A stretch of 64,000 bases of DNA from Carposina sasakii (GCA_014607495.2 CP053148.1:14012001-14076000); one strand, 5' to 3'; shown: positions 12,235 through 24,594, counted from the first letter of the stretch. Numbers and translations are program-made. The notes: generated by a model not told the origin, from the letters alone.

Positions 12235-12659
12235 GTGCCCGATTTTAAAACAAAAATAAATAGTCGTCCTCGGAAGAAACTTGCCAAGTATGTTTTGATG
12301 GCAATGTGTCAATGTCCTACCTAACCTAATTCAGCGCTTTCTAAACATACTAAATTCCTGTTCCTAAACCTGTATAGATTAATTATTTTTTCTCAGATAC
12401 TTGTTAGTTTTAAACTTAGAAAATTTACTTGATAGATACTATTATTAAAAAAACTGGAATTTTATGATAATAGTCAAAATGTAAAAACAAAATAAAATGT
12501 AAAGTAGATTATAACTAGGTACAAGTCAATATCATGAAGAAAACAATTAACATCCGCTAAAGTTTATGAAAACATTTGTGGCGATACCAAAGCAGTAATC
12601 AAAACATGTCAATAAAACAACTGATTTAAATAAAGTTTTATTACAAGTTGTAGTAAGAA

Positions 12660-12973
12660 GGTGAAGGACTGCGTCGGGTGTACGTTGCAAGCGTTTAGAA
12701 TAGACACATGATTGCCCGCCCTTGAAAGTTGTGATCCGTTACTCTGGTCGCCAACCGCAGGCGAGTCGCCACCGGTGGCTGTCTCAACGGGCGGATTAGG
12801 CGCGTCCTTCGCACGGCTTTGACGGAATAAATTCGGGAAATGTAGCTCGATACGGAGGCTGCGTAGTGAGTGAGAGCGGAGGGGCGAAAGGCGCGCGGCA
12901 GTGGCGAACTCACCGCGTCGCGCGCCGGACGACGCGGACTATCGACCACGAGCGCGCGCGGCACGTGCCGGCG
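12660..12973 (+). promoter_or_regulatory. trio: GC-rich promoter / 5' UTR of the first internal trio start
   Basis: GC content rises sharply from about 12.7 kb up to the ATG at 12974, with dense CpG, for example GCGCGCGGCACGTGCC just before the start. The rest of the intron is strongly AT-rich. An AT-rich genome keeps such an island mainly at promoters and coding exons. No TATA box is obvious and the transcription start cannot be placed. Confidence 0.55.
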
Positions 12974-13162
12974 ATGGGGAGCACCCCGCCGCCCGCCGCC
13001 GCCGCGCCTCTTAAACAGCACAAGAGCCGGCGCAAGATCTCCTTGCCATGGTTCCGCCAGACCTCCGTCAGCGCCCCCCACGTGGGCCTCTCTCGCCAAC
13101 ACACCATCGACACGCCGGGCTCCTTCCACGCGCGCCTCCTCAAGGGCAACCGAACCCGCCAG
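12974..13162 (+). CDS. trio: trio alternative first exon 1 (63 codons, phase 0 out, joins SH3 exon)
   Basis: The exon opens with MGSTPPPAAAAPLKQHKSRR, followed by KISLPWFRQTSV, SRQHTIDTPGSF and HARLLKGNRTRQ, and then a CAG|GTGATT donor. The ATG has G at -3 and G at +4, and is the only in-frame ATG in the open segment. The frame could extend upstream to about 12866, but only from a GTG. The exon ends in phase 0, exactly what the SH3 exon at 35574 needs. The product would start with a basic, Ser/Thr-rich 63-residue leader followed by SH3 and GEF2, omitting spectrin repeats and GEF1. Shorter Trio isoforms from internal promoters are known in flies and vertebrates. I cannot rule out that it is a cassette exon with an unseen upstream acceptor. 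Confidence 0.72.
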
Positions 13163-14380
13163 GTGATTGCACCGGCGAACGACCATTCATGCACTGCACT
13201 TCTTATTACCACCTCGTCTTCTAAGCTATGCCCGTTGTTCTAGCGGATTCTGTTCGAGTAATAAACACTTACAGTTTCTTATAGCTTCTAGCGTAATATT
13301 GCGCGCGTCGGCTTACTGATGTATGTAAACATTCGTGTCTATTTGTTCCATCATTGGATCACAGCAGACGGTCGGGTATGCGTCTTCGGGTTATAGTTTC
13401 GCTATTTACATGAGCAACATGATATTTCTTTTTTTGAACTTTCCGGCTTCGGTGTTTCTAGTTCGGTTGGTATAATTTGAGGTCAGCTCCAATTTTAAAA
13501 GAAGTCTTAGTAAGCATTGCTTCATTTCTACGTTGTCGTTTATTTCCATTAGCCTCCCATGTACAACTTGCAAAAATATGGGATAAAAATTGCAAAGTTA
13601 TCGTGTTGAAAATATGATAACAATAACTAGCCAAACATTTCTTCTTATCACGCTTCATCTCATGACTCATTATTTTTAATATGAATTATATTTTAAATAT
13701 ATTTGTATAAAAGTACTGATAATATACTATACTTATTTATAATATACTATGTACTAGAAATGTATGTGTAGAAATGTAGTTTTTGATGAGCTAATTAATG
13801 TTCATACCCATAAAAGATATTCGTAAGTACTTTTTCAAATTTCTACCTCTATATCAATTTATCTAACCCAAAATTGGCACTCGAGATAGATGTATTTATG
13901 CGTTATCACAATTTTCAATTACTGCATTGATAACCTCATCAATTTCGGTCAGTAGACTGTTACTTTGTTTTACAACCCTGAGCTAATAAATAAATATGGT
14001 TCGTAAACCTTCAATGGAGTTTCATTACAATACCCACCAGTACTGTAATGCTATGCTTTCTACTATGTTTTACTAACTATTGTCACACATTTGTAACAAA
14101 TAAAGAGGAAAAGTGCATATAACCAGCAGCGCAGATGCAATGAAAGAACACTGTTGCATACTGCATTTTATAGTAACTACCAGCAATTTGTTTTCAACTA
14201 GCTTCAATTTTGAAAATAAACTAACCAAATCACTTTCACATCATAAACGTTCATACACACAAAAATCACCTGTGAACATACAATGTAAACTAAACTAAAA
14301 AACTGTACAAGGTAGACTGCCAATGTATTTCGCATACCAATCAACATTGTTGTATAATAACTCACGTAAATACGATAACA

Positions 14381-14580
14381 TTACATACATATAATCACGC
14401 ATCCCTTACGGGGTAGGCAGAGCACCAAGGGCCGATAGAACCACATGGTGCCACTTCTGACCAATTCTGAGGGTATATTTGAGATGTACAAGTTCGGTTA
14501 GTAGTGACAGGTGGTCAGCCCATCGCCTACTAAACACCAACACCCTCTTGTCCTGTCCCTCTACTGACTTGTACAGTATG
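14381..14580 (+). mobile_element. Short interspersed repeat, family B, copy 3
   Basis: It is about 95% identical by eye to the copy at 12.03 kb: TACGGGGTAGGCAGAGCACC, AAGGGCCGATAGAACCACAT, GTTCGGTTAGTAGTGACAGG. It is preceded by TTACATACATATAATCACGC. The stretch 13.3-14.38 kb before it is plain AT-rich intron. Confidence 0.75.
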
Positions 14581-14639
14581 CCTGGGAAGAGAAGTAGCTG
14601 TAGTATTATACGTTGTTTTTTCACTCCCAGAGCAGCATA

Positions 14640-16260
14640 GAAGTTAAAGTTAAATACGATAAACTGCGACTAATTACCCTTCAACGCATGCCTTTTCTGT
14701 CATTTAATGACTCTTGATGGTATGAACTTCTATTATTTCCTTCCATTTAGCGAGTTTATGCAGAGGAACGGACACTGAAATGTGATGGTTTGTTTTACAA
14801 GGTTAAAGGACATGCAAGGTGTTTTTACGTTAACTCTTTTTTAACGCGAGACTATGCAAGATAAAAATAAGTAAATTTTACCATGAAACGGAAGAAATAT
14901 GCTATTACATACAAACTTGAATAACGACTGCACTAAGATGTATGAAAAACAGCTATTTTTTTCACGATTTCAGAGTTGGTCCAGTAGCAAAGGTTGTTTC
15001 ATTTAACCTACCTAGTCTCGTGTAAAAATTTAGTCAACGAATTTTAAAACTCCTTGCGAAAAACCCATGGACTGTTATAAATCTACAATTTTCCGTCTCG
15101 CTATCTACAAGAAGTATAAATAGAAAGGTTGATTGCGCAACGGATGGGAAACATTGAGTGCAGTCAGTTGGGCAATATATCAATGTAGTTCCACTATCTC
15201 GTCGTAAATAGATATCCAACCGAGTTCTATTATATACTCGGTTTATGTTTTAGTAAAAATGGCAATCAGTTAATGGTAATCGTCCGAGAATCTTCACTGA
15301 ACTGTTTGGAACAAAGTAGTTATTTCTAAATTCGCTTGTTTATTCTAATCTACGCAATGTATGTAGATGCGGGTTTCACTATCGTATAGATAGAGAGGAT
15401 TGCTTCTGAAAGCTGTAATAATTCATTCAGCTCAGAATAGGTATATTAGGGTATTTGCCTATGAAAACTGAGCCACTTGTGATATATTGTGTATAGGTAA
15501 GTGCTATTGGCATAGATAAAAGATATTGGATATACACATTGATACCCCGATATAACATGGTCGGGATCAATGTTTGTATTCTTTGTATTGTAAAACCAAG
15601 TAAAATGTTTTAATAATATAGAATCGATCAACATAAAGCTAGCTCATAATGTTATAGTAGCGACTATCGTGTCGATTGATTGATTGCCGTATACATAGGT
15701 GATTTATTCTATCGAAAATTTTAGTATTAATTTGTCAATTTGGCCAAGCTCTACTCACTATGACTTATGATGATGTCACCACGAACTGAAGTAAGTACTA
15801 CTTATTTGTAGTACCTATAAAGAGTAGGGATAAACAAATATTGTAGCGAGGATAATTTGCGCATACAAAGATTATTATTAGGTATGTAACAAAACAAGAC
15901 AAAATTTACTGCCAGAATAATGAAGCTGTTATGAGAAGTTTGGTAAGCGCGAATCTCGAGTACGGCTGAACCGATTCCGCTAATTCTTTTTTAGCGTATT
16001 CCTTAAAGTACAGGGATGGTTCTAACGGAAAGAAAAATAATAAAAAAAATGCCTGAACATGTCTAAAACATTCCTTTTCTACATTCCTATACAAACAATT
16101 TGTTCGAAATTTGAAAGTTCGGGAAGGCAAAACAATTGGGTGACGTTAGTTCAAAGGCGTGGGACAGGACAACGTCTGTCGGGTTCGCTAGTTACTTATA
16201 ACATTAAACAGCAAGTATTTGTCATCCTAACGAAAACATCGAAGAGTAACACAAGAATTT
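14640..16260. other. Intron with nothing recognised
   Basis: This is AT-rich sequence. I see no splice-bounded coding segment, RNA gene or repeat that recurs elsewhere in the window. The short open frames here have random composition. Confidence 0.5.
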
Positions 16261-16311
16261 CTAAATAAACATTTTTGGTTTTCGAGGCGCTTAAGGCATT
16301 GTACATTACTC

Positions 16312-16461
16312 GTAACGCTTGCTACGCACTCTACGCACTGTGCTGTGACCACCAGCGTGCGTTCTATGCTACGACGAGCCTACTACGTAACGCTTGCTAC
16401 GCACTCTACGCACTGTGCTGTGACCACCAGCGTGCGTTCTATGCTACGACGAGCCTACTAC
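16312..16461 (+). repeat. 75-bp tandem duplication (two copies)
   Basis: Two back-to-back copies of a 75-bp unit start with CGTAACGCTTGCTACGCACT and end in ACGACGAGCCTACTA. They are essentially identical, so the duplication is recent. The local base composition is unlike the flanks. An open frame spans both only because 75 is divisible by three. Confidence 0.85.
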
Positions 16462-16535
16462 GGTGAGAGCGTATCTTATCTGTGAGGTTTTATAAATAAT
16501 CTCGTTTATAAGGTCTAGGCAACTACCTTATAATT

Positions 16536-16692
16536 CAGGGTGTGTGTGACAGCCAGGCAAATACTGAACAAGTACTATTGTTTTAAGTTATACGACAGTC
16601 TTATTTACTCGCAGGAAATGCATTTTTAATTTGATTATCCGCAATGTTTGCTTTCAGCGCCAATTGTATCGGGTGATCCTGTGACTAATTTT
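16536..16692 (-). mobile_element. TIR family D, truncated copy 3
   Basis: It begins CAGGGTGTGTGTGACAGCCA and follows family D in reverse orientation for about 155 bp, through CAATTGTATCGGGTGATCC, then stops 15 bp before the Helitron start at 16707. Confidence 0.65.
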
Positions 16693-16862
16693 GGCTTCTT
16701 GGTTTTTCTATACTAATATTATATTTCTATACTAAGTTTACCTCTTAACTTTGATTGTTTGTTTATTTGTATGTTTATTTGCAGCGAATAGGCTCCGAAA
16801 CCACTGGATCGATTTCAAAAATTCTTTAACCGTTAGAATCCTTATTGGACCCGGATGAATGT

Positions 16863-16887
16863 AGAAAGAAAGAAAGAAAGAAAGAAA
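16863..16887 (+). repeat. (GAAA)n microsatellite
   Basis: About six perfect AAAG units lie inside the Helitron. Confidence 0.9.
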
Positions 16888-17824
16888 TTATTTATTCAGT
16901 ATTCAAAAATGTTTCACAATACAGCCAAACAGAAAAACATAATTATGCTGAAATGGACCCAGCTCGCTGTAGGGTTTCGCATAATATCCACTGGGTTGGA
17001 ATATATATGAATTAAATACATTTTTTTTAACTGTTTGACGCACGGAGGCCATAGAGGTATATCTTTGACATACACCATAGAATAACAAGTCCCCAGAAGG
17101 TGTCCTCAATGACGGATGTATTCCAAGTAGTGAAGAAAAAACGATTAAAAAATCCCGCATCTTCCGCTCTTCTAACCCGCCGATTGTTGCCAAATAGATA
17201 AATATTATCAGTTTTTTAGATACTCGTACAGTTAATTAGGTTGTAAAAATTTGACCTACTAAAAGTTGCTTCAAAAGTGTGCGTATAAAAATAAACCGTT
17301 TGACGTACACAGATGAAATTTGGTGTGTATGTTTGTTAGGGGGTGTAAAAGACCATTAAGAACGGGTTTACCGAAATTCCCATGGGAATGGCACAAACTG
17401 GAATTTTAAGTTTTTACGAAAACCACATGACATATAGAGATGAAATATGACAGGTATAATCGGTAGGGAGTGTAAGGATGCACTAAGAACATATTTCCCT
17501 AAATTCCCACCGGAACGGAACAAACTGGAACTCATTTTTAAGAAAATCGCTATACCCATGAAATTGAAATCGAAGATATATATTCTTTAGGGACTGTGAG
17601 GAAGCACAGAACGGATTTTCCGAAATTCACACGGGAACGGGACAAACGGAAATTCTCAATTTTAACGAACACAATTTGACACAGTATAATGATGAAATAT
17701 GGCAGGGAGTGTGAGGAGGCACTGATAACGTATTTCTCGAAATTTCCACCACAATGAGACAAACGGGAATTCATTTTTTTTACGAACACCGCTATACATA
17801 TAAATCAGAAATCGGGTATGTATT

Positions 17825-18294
17825 CAGGGTGTAGGTGACAGCCGAGCAAATACTGAAATGCTGAACAAGTACCATTGTGTTGAGTTATACGACAGTGTTA
17901 TTACTCGCAGGAAATGTATTTTTGATTTGATTATCAGTCATCTTTGCTCTCCGTGCCAATTGTATCGGGCTATTCTGTGACTGATTTAATGGGCTTATTG
18001 GTTATTGTGTGACACATTGCTGTTTTTTGGATCACACATGACTCTATTAGAGTTGATCAGTTTTTTTTACTTTTTAGAAGGCAACTTTTTTTTAAAATCA
18101 TCTTTTGTTAAAATTTTATTTTTATGTCATCATCTAAGGCCTAATTAAACAAACTAAACTATTTTTCCTAAAAATAATAAAAAAATATCGGAAAATTTTT
18201 GAATTTTCCTGAGAAAATATTCAGTGTTTTTCGCCTTAGAATCGTGGTCTGAAGTCATGGTATCAATATTTTCCTGGCTGTCACAAACACCCTG
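17825..18294 (-). mobile_element. TIR family D, complete copy with 4-bp target duplication (470 bp)
   Basis: The ends are CAGGGTGTAGGTGACAGCC and GGCTGTCACAAACACCCTG, inverted with respect to each other. TATT flanks both sides (17821-17824 and 18295-18298). It lies inside the Helitron repeat blocks, so it is younger than that element. It is non-coding. It is the best copy for defining the family ends and its 4-bp duplication. Confidence 0.85.
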
Positions 18295-18531
18295 TATTCG
18301 TTAGGGAATGCTAAGAAGTATTATGAACGGATATTCCGAAATTCCCACGGCAACGGGACCGACGGGATTTCCCAATTTTTACGAAAACCACTAATACATA
18401 CCTATAGATACATAATATATAATATATAAAGATACATAATGCTGAAATATGACATGTACATTCGGTAGGGAGTATAAGGAAGCACTGAGAAGATATTTCC
18501 TGAAATTCCCACGGGAACGGGACAAACGGGA

Positions 18532-18698
18532 ATCTAAGGCCTGCTTAAACGAACTACACAATTTTTCCTGAAGAAATGAAAAAAAAAGTCAGAAAATTTT
18601 AGAATTTTCCTGTGTAAGTTTTCAGTTGTGTTCGCCTCAGAATCTTGGTCTGAAGTCGTCATCTCAATATTTCCCTGGCTGTCACAATCACTCTGTAT
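18532..18698 (-). mobile_element. TIR family D fragment, copy 5
   Basis: This is about 165 bp of one end of family D. It runs from CTAAGGCCTGCTTAAACGAA to CCCTGGCTGTCACAATCACT. It abuts the truncated Helitron directly. Confidence 0.65.
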
Positions 18699-18699
18699 A

Positions 18700-21420
18700 G
18701 TAACAAGATATAGTTGTAAATATATACAAATTGTAAAATATAGCTCTTATAGTTTCATAATATACTGGTGTGGCATACAGACGGTAAGACGAATATACAT
18801 ATAAGGGTTCCGATTTATGCCATTTAGCTACCTCCTAAATACGAGTAGAGATACAGATTTTAATAAACCGGAACTTTTCAAAAACCATTGCAAATGATCA
18901 AAAAATCAAAGTAAAAAATTCAAGCATACAAATAGCCGATGCAAGTATTCGATTGTGCATCGATGCGTTCAGACTGTGTACGAGTAAGCAACTCAAATAG
19001 GGTGACAGTTAACATTTCATTCACAAAATGCGACTAATGAATAAAGTTTACCCTCGAACTCGACACGTACAAGTCAGGTGTATTGATATTGATACGCTGT
19101 GCACTGTTAGGGGAGCTTACACGGTACTCCCTTTATTAAACCCTGACGTAGATTGAATTTGCACTGTCCAAAAGTTGCCTATTGCAGAAGTTACAACTCT
19201 GTTAACTTTTTACTTATAAAAGGTGATAAAAATGAAATTTATAACTAGTTTGTTAGGTTGATTAAAGAATTTGTCATAATACTTGTACTTTGAATACAAA
19301 AGATCATAATTCTACCAATGTGGGATACCATATAATAGCTATTATTTTATTACTGTATATTTGCAATATACAAGTAAAGTCTCTAGTAAGTATACGAAAC
19401 ATTGACCATACTCATACAGTGCTTAAATTTAAGACTCTGGTCAGAATTAGAACTATTAATTAGTACGTTAATTAGTTGGATTTCCTCTGTTAGTTAATGT
19501 TCTTTCGGCTATTAGCATATAAAGTATGCTCAACTTATTATATGTTGCGTTGTCGCTATAGATAGTTTATTATTGGTAGACTAAGCCAAGTACATCCAGT
19601 ATCTTCATGCCACTGGAGGTGAAGTCAAATATTTTACATAGTTTAATTTTATTTACTCGAGATGTCTTCGTCCGCATGGGGTTTATAACTATCCTCTCTC
19701 TTTGCGGCTAATATTAAGTGAAATCTTTGCATATTAGTATGTTGATTGAAGTCAAGAGTCCACTTCCAGCACCCTCGATGTAGGTAGCACCTACATAAAT
19801 TACTGTCTTCAATTGATATAAAATAGAGCTGAAAGAGAAACAATTAGGCCTTACATCAAGCTTATAAGCAAAAAATCTGGCAATAATGCTAGTTAGTTTA
19901 TAAGTAAGTCAATGCATTAGCGAGTTATTCTAGTAATGGCTCAGTGAAGAGAAACAAATTCATAAGCACTAGTTAATAGCAAGAAAGCAACTATAGTAAA
20001 GGTCTCGTAATAGTACAGTTTTTATAAATGAAACTAGGTAATTAAAATTTAATCACTATTATTCGCTTCAGTAATAGAGTCCCCTGACAAAGGCGTTAGT
20101 GTCTTTGATATTCTAATACTGTTACAGGGATATTTAAATGGACAATTAGGAAGTCGGGTGCATTCCGTCAGAATTTTTGCGAAATTAGCCCCTGCCCAGA
20201 AAATATCCTTTTTAACCTCCTCTGAAAATAACTTGTAAACGTATTGGTTGTGTCCAGCATACTTTTGTTAGCAAGCCATGACTATACTAATATTATGGTT
20301 TCTTTTGATTGCGAACCCCTAGAAAGTTTGACGCCGCAAAAATTATCATTTATATTCTAAGAATTGAGCTACTTAAAATGTTATTTTCAAAACAGGAAAT
20401 AGGTAAGGGCCTATTAAAAGAGACTTTAACATACATCGCCCATTTGAAAGGAGCACGATCATTACCGTTCCCCATCTTGGGGCTCTGATGCAAAGTGCAT
20501 AAGCTGCTTTAAACTTCCACTTAAGTCCAGCTTAAAAATAAGAGGGAACAAGTTAGTTTTCTTTCTGTGCAGTTATATACGCCCCCCAGATTCCTCAGAA
20601 TGTTTTGAATGTGTAATGAGCCGTAAATTGCTACGTTTTATACTTTATTCTTTACTGGTTGTTATTTTGTAATGAAAAGAAAACTCATGTTAGATAGTAA
20701 ACAGCTATCATTTTGTGTCGGCACTCGTAGGAGTAAACGTAAAAGAATCAATTCAGGTTCTGTGAGCGTCGCGTCATTCTACTCGGGACTGAGCGGATTG
20801 TTAGACAGTACGAGTAATTAAATCTATCAAGGATTAAAGCCAGATTTGCTGCGTTTTCATTTTGTACCTCTATTGTGAAGAGGATTGTGGGAACGGGATG
20901 TCGATAACTGTAATGCTATGTGTATGAGATATTAATTCTGCTGAATATAATTAAATTGAGAGAACCTTTGGACAATAGTAGCCCTTTTGTTACAAACCCG
21001 GAAACCTTAGTTTAGGACTGGCATTGATAGCTATGCTAACATAAATCTTACCGATTCATAAGTTTGTATGAAACTCCTTCTTAAAATTCTGACACGGCAC
21101 GGGGTACCTATTTAGTTATTTATTCGCGGTATGGCGGCCGAGATAGCCTGCCTAGGTGTCACGGTGCGACCATTCGACTGCCGCCGCGCCTGGACCGAAA
21201 TGCTCTTTACAGACTCTGCTCTTTAAAAATGCTGTAAAATCAATACAGTAATTAAATCGTGTACTGACGAGCCAGGGAATACGTGGAACTGACCTATTGC
21301 CTTACTGACCTATTATGTGCATATTAGTGCATTGATTCCCACGGACTTAAGTATTTTGATTATACCTATAGTTGTTTAATTGTTATAAATGTATTGAGCC
21401 TGGTTTTTTAAATTTATTAA
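18700..21420. other. Intron, nothing recognised
   Basis: This is AT-rich DNA without supported genes. A short GC-rich patch at about 21130-21195 (GCGGTATGGCGGCCGAGATA) looks like a retroelement scrap and is not a promoter with a usable start. Confidence 0.5.
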
Positions 21421-21423
21421 GCT

Positions 21424-21676
21424 AATCATCGTCAGCCTATTGCAGTCCACTGTTGGACGTAGGCCTCCCCCAGGGCACGCCACAAGACGTGGGGGGTATT
21501 TGCCCATAGTCACCACGCTGGGCAGGCGGGTTGGTGACCGCAGTTTGTATTTTGGACTATGTTGTCTACACGGGAGGCGCTGCTGCCCACCTCCCGGAAA
21601 CCCTTAATCGCCTCGTACGATACCCACGGACAGACATGGGATGGTACGAATTCTACTCTGCCGGCACCACGCGGCC
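21424..21676 (-). mobile_element. Family A short retroelement (RTE-like tail), copy 1
   Basis: Read on the minus strand it starts GGCCGCGTGGTGCCGGCAGA, continues with GTACGAGGCGATTAAGGGT and CACCAACCCGCCTGCCCAG, and ends CTGCAATAGGCTGACGATGA. This last part is the 3' end style of RTE LINEs with a trinucleotide tail. It has no protein-coding capacity. Five copies occur in the window, in both orientations. Confidence 0.8.
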
Positions 21677-22316
21677 AATTATTAAGCTAAGATTTTTAAT
21701 CTAAGTTTTATTATCTTTATTGCAGATTTTATTTGGCTACATCAATGAAAATTGTTCTGGAGTATTAATTGATAATAAAAAGCCCTCAATATTATGCGAA
21801 ATATACCTATAAATCTTATAGATCTTTTCTGAAAAATAAAATACAATAAAAGTAGTTTAGAACAATTTTGGTGATGTAGTTAATTATATAGTAAACTACC
21901 TATACCTATATAATAGTTAGTAGTTTATTCGTTATTAACGAATGTTAATCTTAAAACATTTCTTATGTATAAATACGCGAAAGTAGGTTCCGTTCAAGAA
22001 GCTCGTGAAATTGTGATACTTACCTAATTCACCCAATATTTAAAGTAATACTGAAAACTGTGTGTCCGCAACTACTGCATTCCAGGTGTCCTTAAGTAAA
22101 GGCAAAACCCGTCGTTTCTCATTGTAAGTATCGTATCAAATCGCAGCTAAAAGATTAGGTTGTGTCGGTATGAGTTACGAGTACCTGCAAACGTATTATT
22201 TGTGGCTTGGATAACAACTATAACTGGGGATCAAACAGCGAAGTGAAGTTGGTCGTTTAACCTAGTTTGTCTTAGTGCATGCAGTTAGTGCAATCATGTT
22301 AGATGCTTTCACAATA

Positions 22317-22950
22317 CAGGGTGATTTTTGGTCGTCAACGTTCCCGAAAACTACGGAGTCTCATCATCATCACGATCATTTTTCTCTATGAAAGCATACC
22401 TGGGAAGTGTCTGGTTCTCAAGATATAAGGGTCTAAGGTTGAGTAAATAGACTGCGATTTTCTGGATAAATGCACATAGTCGCGCGTAGCAAGATTTTTC
22501 ACGAGAAATAATTAATATCTGTCTATGAAAAAACTAGCTGGACACTATAAATTTCGCCCAATCAAGTAAAAAAAAAAAAATTACATCGTTTCCCAGCATT
22601 TTTTTTATATAAACTTACTTTATTTGGTCTATAGTATGTACGTAACATTTCGTTATGAATTTATTTCATGAGATTTTAATGTTGCAAAAATTGTCACTTA
22701 GCTCGTGCCTCGGAAAGCACGTAAAACCGTTGGTCCTACGCCTGATCTCTCTCCTGTCGTGTCGGCTTTCCGTCCCATCGCACTATGAGGGTAACGGAAT
22801 AGAGAGTGTATCTGTTTTTGTGCACACACTTGTGCACTATAATATCTCCTGCGTACCTGGCCAATCTCCGTAGAGATTGGTCGCCTTGGCCGAAATACGG
22901 TCGGAGATCATCATCACACTTCGTTAAGGGTAGCAACAAAAAACACCCTG
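22317..22950 (-). mobile_element. TIR family F, long copy (634 bp) with 4-bp target duplication
   Basis: The ends CAGGGTGATTTTTGGTCGTC and GCAACAAAAAACACCCTG are inverted at the outer CAGGGTG..TTTTTG. AATA flanks both sides. The left part matches the shorter copy at 33.38 kb. The extra block at about 22660-22925 (CTCGTGCCTCGGAAAGCACG, GGCTTTCCGTCCCATCG, CTCCGTAGAGATTGGTCGCC) is absent there but recurs alone at 42.50-42.75 kb. Open frames in it are short and random. Confidence 0.75.
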
Positions 22951-23010
22951 AATAAGTTTGTTCGATACCTTTTGTAGGCTATTCGTATAGTTGGCGCTTG
23001 ACCGTTTAAA

Positions 23011-23533
23011 TCTATACTAATATTATAAAGCTGAAGAGTTTGTTTGTTTGTTTGTTTGTTTGTTTGTTTGTTTGAACGCGCTAATCTCCGGAACTACTGG
23101 GTCGAATTAAAAAATTCTTTTTGTGTTGGATAGTCCATTTATCGAGGAAGGCTTTAGGCTATATATCATCACAGTGCGACCAATAGGGACGAAGAATAAG
23201 AGGAAAATGTGGAAAAAACATGGAAGATATATGAGAAATACCACTCCTTTGCGTCGCGCAGTCGGGTAAAAAATATAGGAGACCTTCTTTGTCAACGCAA
23301 TAGTACCCAAAACAATGATTTTTGGAATTTTTGTCTGTTTGTCGGTTTGTCTGAGCACGCTAATCACAGAAACGGCTGAAACAATTTCGATGCAGTTTTC
23401 AGAAATATATTGTGACAGGTCCCACTTAACATATAGGCTACTTTTTATGCGGGGAAAATGTTTTTATCCCGAATAATTTCGACATTTTGTTTTTTCTGTA
23501 GTCCACGCGGACGAAGTCGCGGGCGTCCACTAT
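23011..23533 (+). mobile_element. Lep1-type non-autonomous Helitron (523 bp)
   Basis: The 5' end is TCTATACTAATATTATAAAG, preceded by A. The 3' end has the GC hairpin CCACGCGGACGAAGTCGCGG, then GCGTCCACTAT, where CTAG has mutated to CTAT. It carries a (TTTG)n tract near 23038-23074 and the block AACATATAGGCTACTTTTTA shared with copies at 41.9, 44.0 and 61.4 kb. It has no Rep/helicase frame and so depends on an autonomous partner. Confidence 0.8.
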
Positions 23534-23563
23534 TAAAAATATGACATGGATAACTTTTTTTTT

Positions 23564-23822
23564 GCCGCGTGGTGCCGGCAGAGTAGAGTATGTACTACCC
23601 CATGCCTGCCTTTTGGGTATCGTACGAGGCGATTAAGGGTTTTTGGGAGGTGGGCAGCAGTGCCTGCCGTGCTGATAACCTAGTCCAAAAATCACGGCGG
23701 TCACCAACCCGCCTGCTCAGCGTGGTGACTATGGGTAAAACCCCCTGGCAGTAGCTATGTGGCGTGTCCTGGGGGAGGTCTATGTCCAGCAGTGGACTGC
23801 AATAGGCTGATGTAGTAGTAGT
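23564..23822 (+). mobile_element. Family A short retroelement, copy 2
   Basis: It starts GCCGCGTGGTGCCGGCAGAG and ends AATAGGCTGATGTAGTAGTA, with a (GTA)n tail. The middle holds GTACGAGGCGATTAAGGGT and the GTGGACTGCAATAGGCTGA 3' end. Confidence 0.8.
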
Positions 23823-24589
23823 ATGCGTGCGTTAATTATTTGAATTAATATGTAAGAGTGTATGAAGAGATGACATTGGTTTCTAAACAAATCTCTGCCA
23901 TAGTTTATCTATGTCATAATAGTCACAGTTCAGTGAAGTTAAACATGTGTGGAGGTCGTGCTTGCAAAACGGTCGTCGTTGTACATTTTTTATATGTTGT
24001 TAGACCTAAACTAATATTAAAAAAAAACCAGAGTAGCAGTTGCAAGGTTCTCTGTGAGCGGCGATGTGTCCGTAAATTAAATTTACTACAGCTTTATTTC
24101 ATACTAGTAGCCCGCCCTCGCTTCACTTCGGTACATATCCTCTAAAATTTGGAATTTCCATTTGTCCCGTTCCCGTGGGAATTTCGGGAAATATGTCCTC
24201 AGTGCTTCCTTACACTCCCTACCGAATATACCTGTCATATTTTATCATTATGTGTCCAGTGGTTTGCGTAAAAATTGGGAATAGCCGTTTGTCCCGTTCC
24301 TGTGGGAATTTCGGGAAATCAGTTCTTAGTGCTTCCTCGCACTCCCTAACGAATATACATGCCCGATTTCTGCTTTATATTTATACCGGGTTTTCGTAAA
24401 AAGTGAAATTCCCGTTTGTCCCGTTCAGGTGGAAATTTCGAGAAATACGTTCTCCGTGCCTCCTCACACTTCCTACCAAATTTCATCATTATATTGTATC
24501 AAATGGTTTTCGCTAAAATTGGGAATTCCCGTTTGTCCAGTTCCCTTGGGAATTACGGGATATCCGTTCTTTGTGCTCCCTAGCAGTCT

Positions 24590-24594
24590 CTAAT
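24590..24594 (+). repeat. Target-site duplication of the Pao/BEL element (left)
   Basis: CTAAT here is repeated at 27894-27898, directly outside the other LTR. Confidence 0.9.

Larger units (their letters stand above)
16707..18531 (+). mobile_element. Lep1-type non-autonomous Helitron, interrupted and lacking its 3' end
   Basis: The 5' end TCTATACTAATATTATA is preceded by T-rich DNA, and the body matches the complete element at 46.84-47.98 kb in the opposite orientation. Shared parts are the GCAGCGAATAGGCTCCGAAA region, the segment around 16900-17240, and then repeated blocks of GGGAACGGGACAAACGG with GGTAGGGAGTGTAAGGA. A family D element inserted at 17825-18294 splits it. The right end is lost where family D fragment sequence starts at about 18532. 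An (AAAG)n run sits at 16863-16887. Confidence 0.7.

Noticed and set aside
12695..13212. Minus-strand frames of 163 and 100 residues over the first alternative exon
   Set aside because: GC-rich coding DNA lacks stops on both strands. The plus-strand frame has the correct phase, donor and trio context.
23107..23367. 86-residue minus-strand frame
   Set aside because: Lies entirely inside a non-autonomous Helitron and has no domain.
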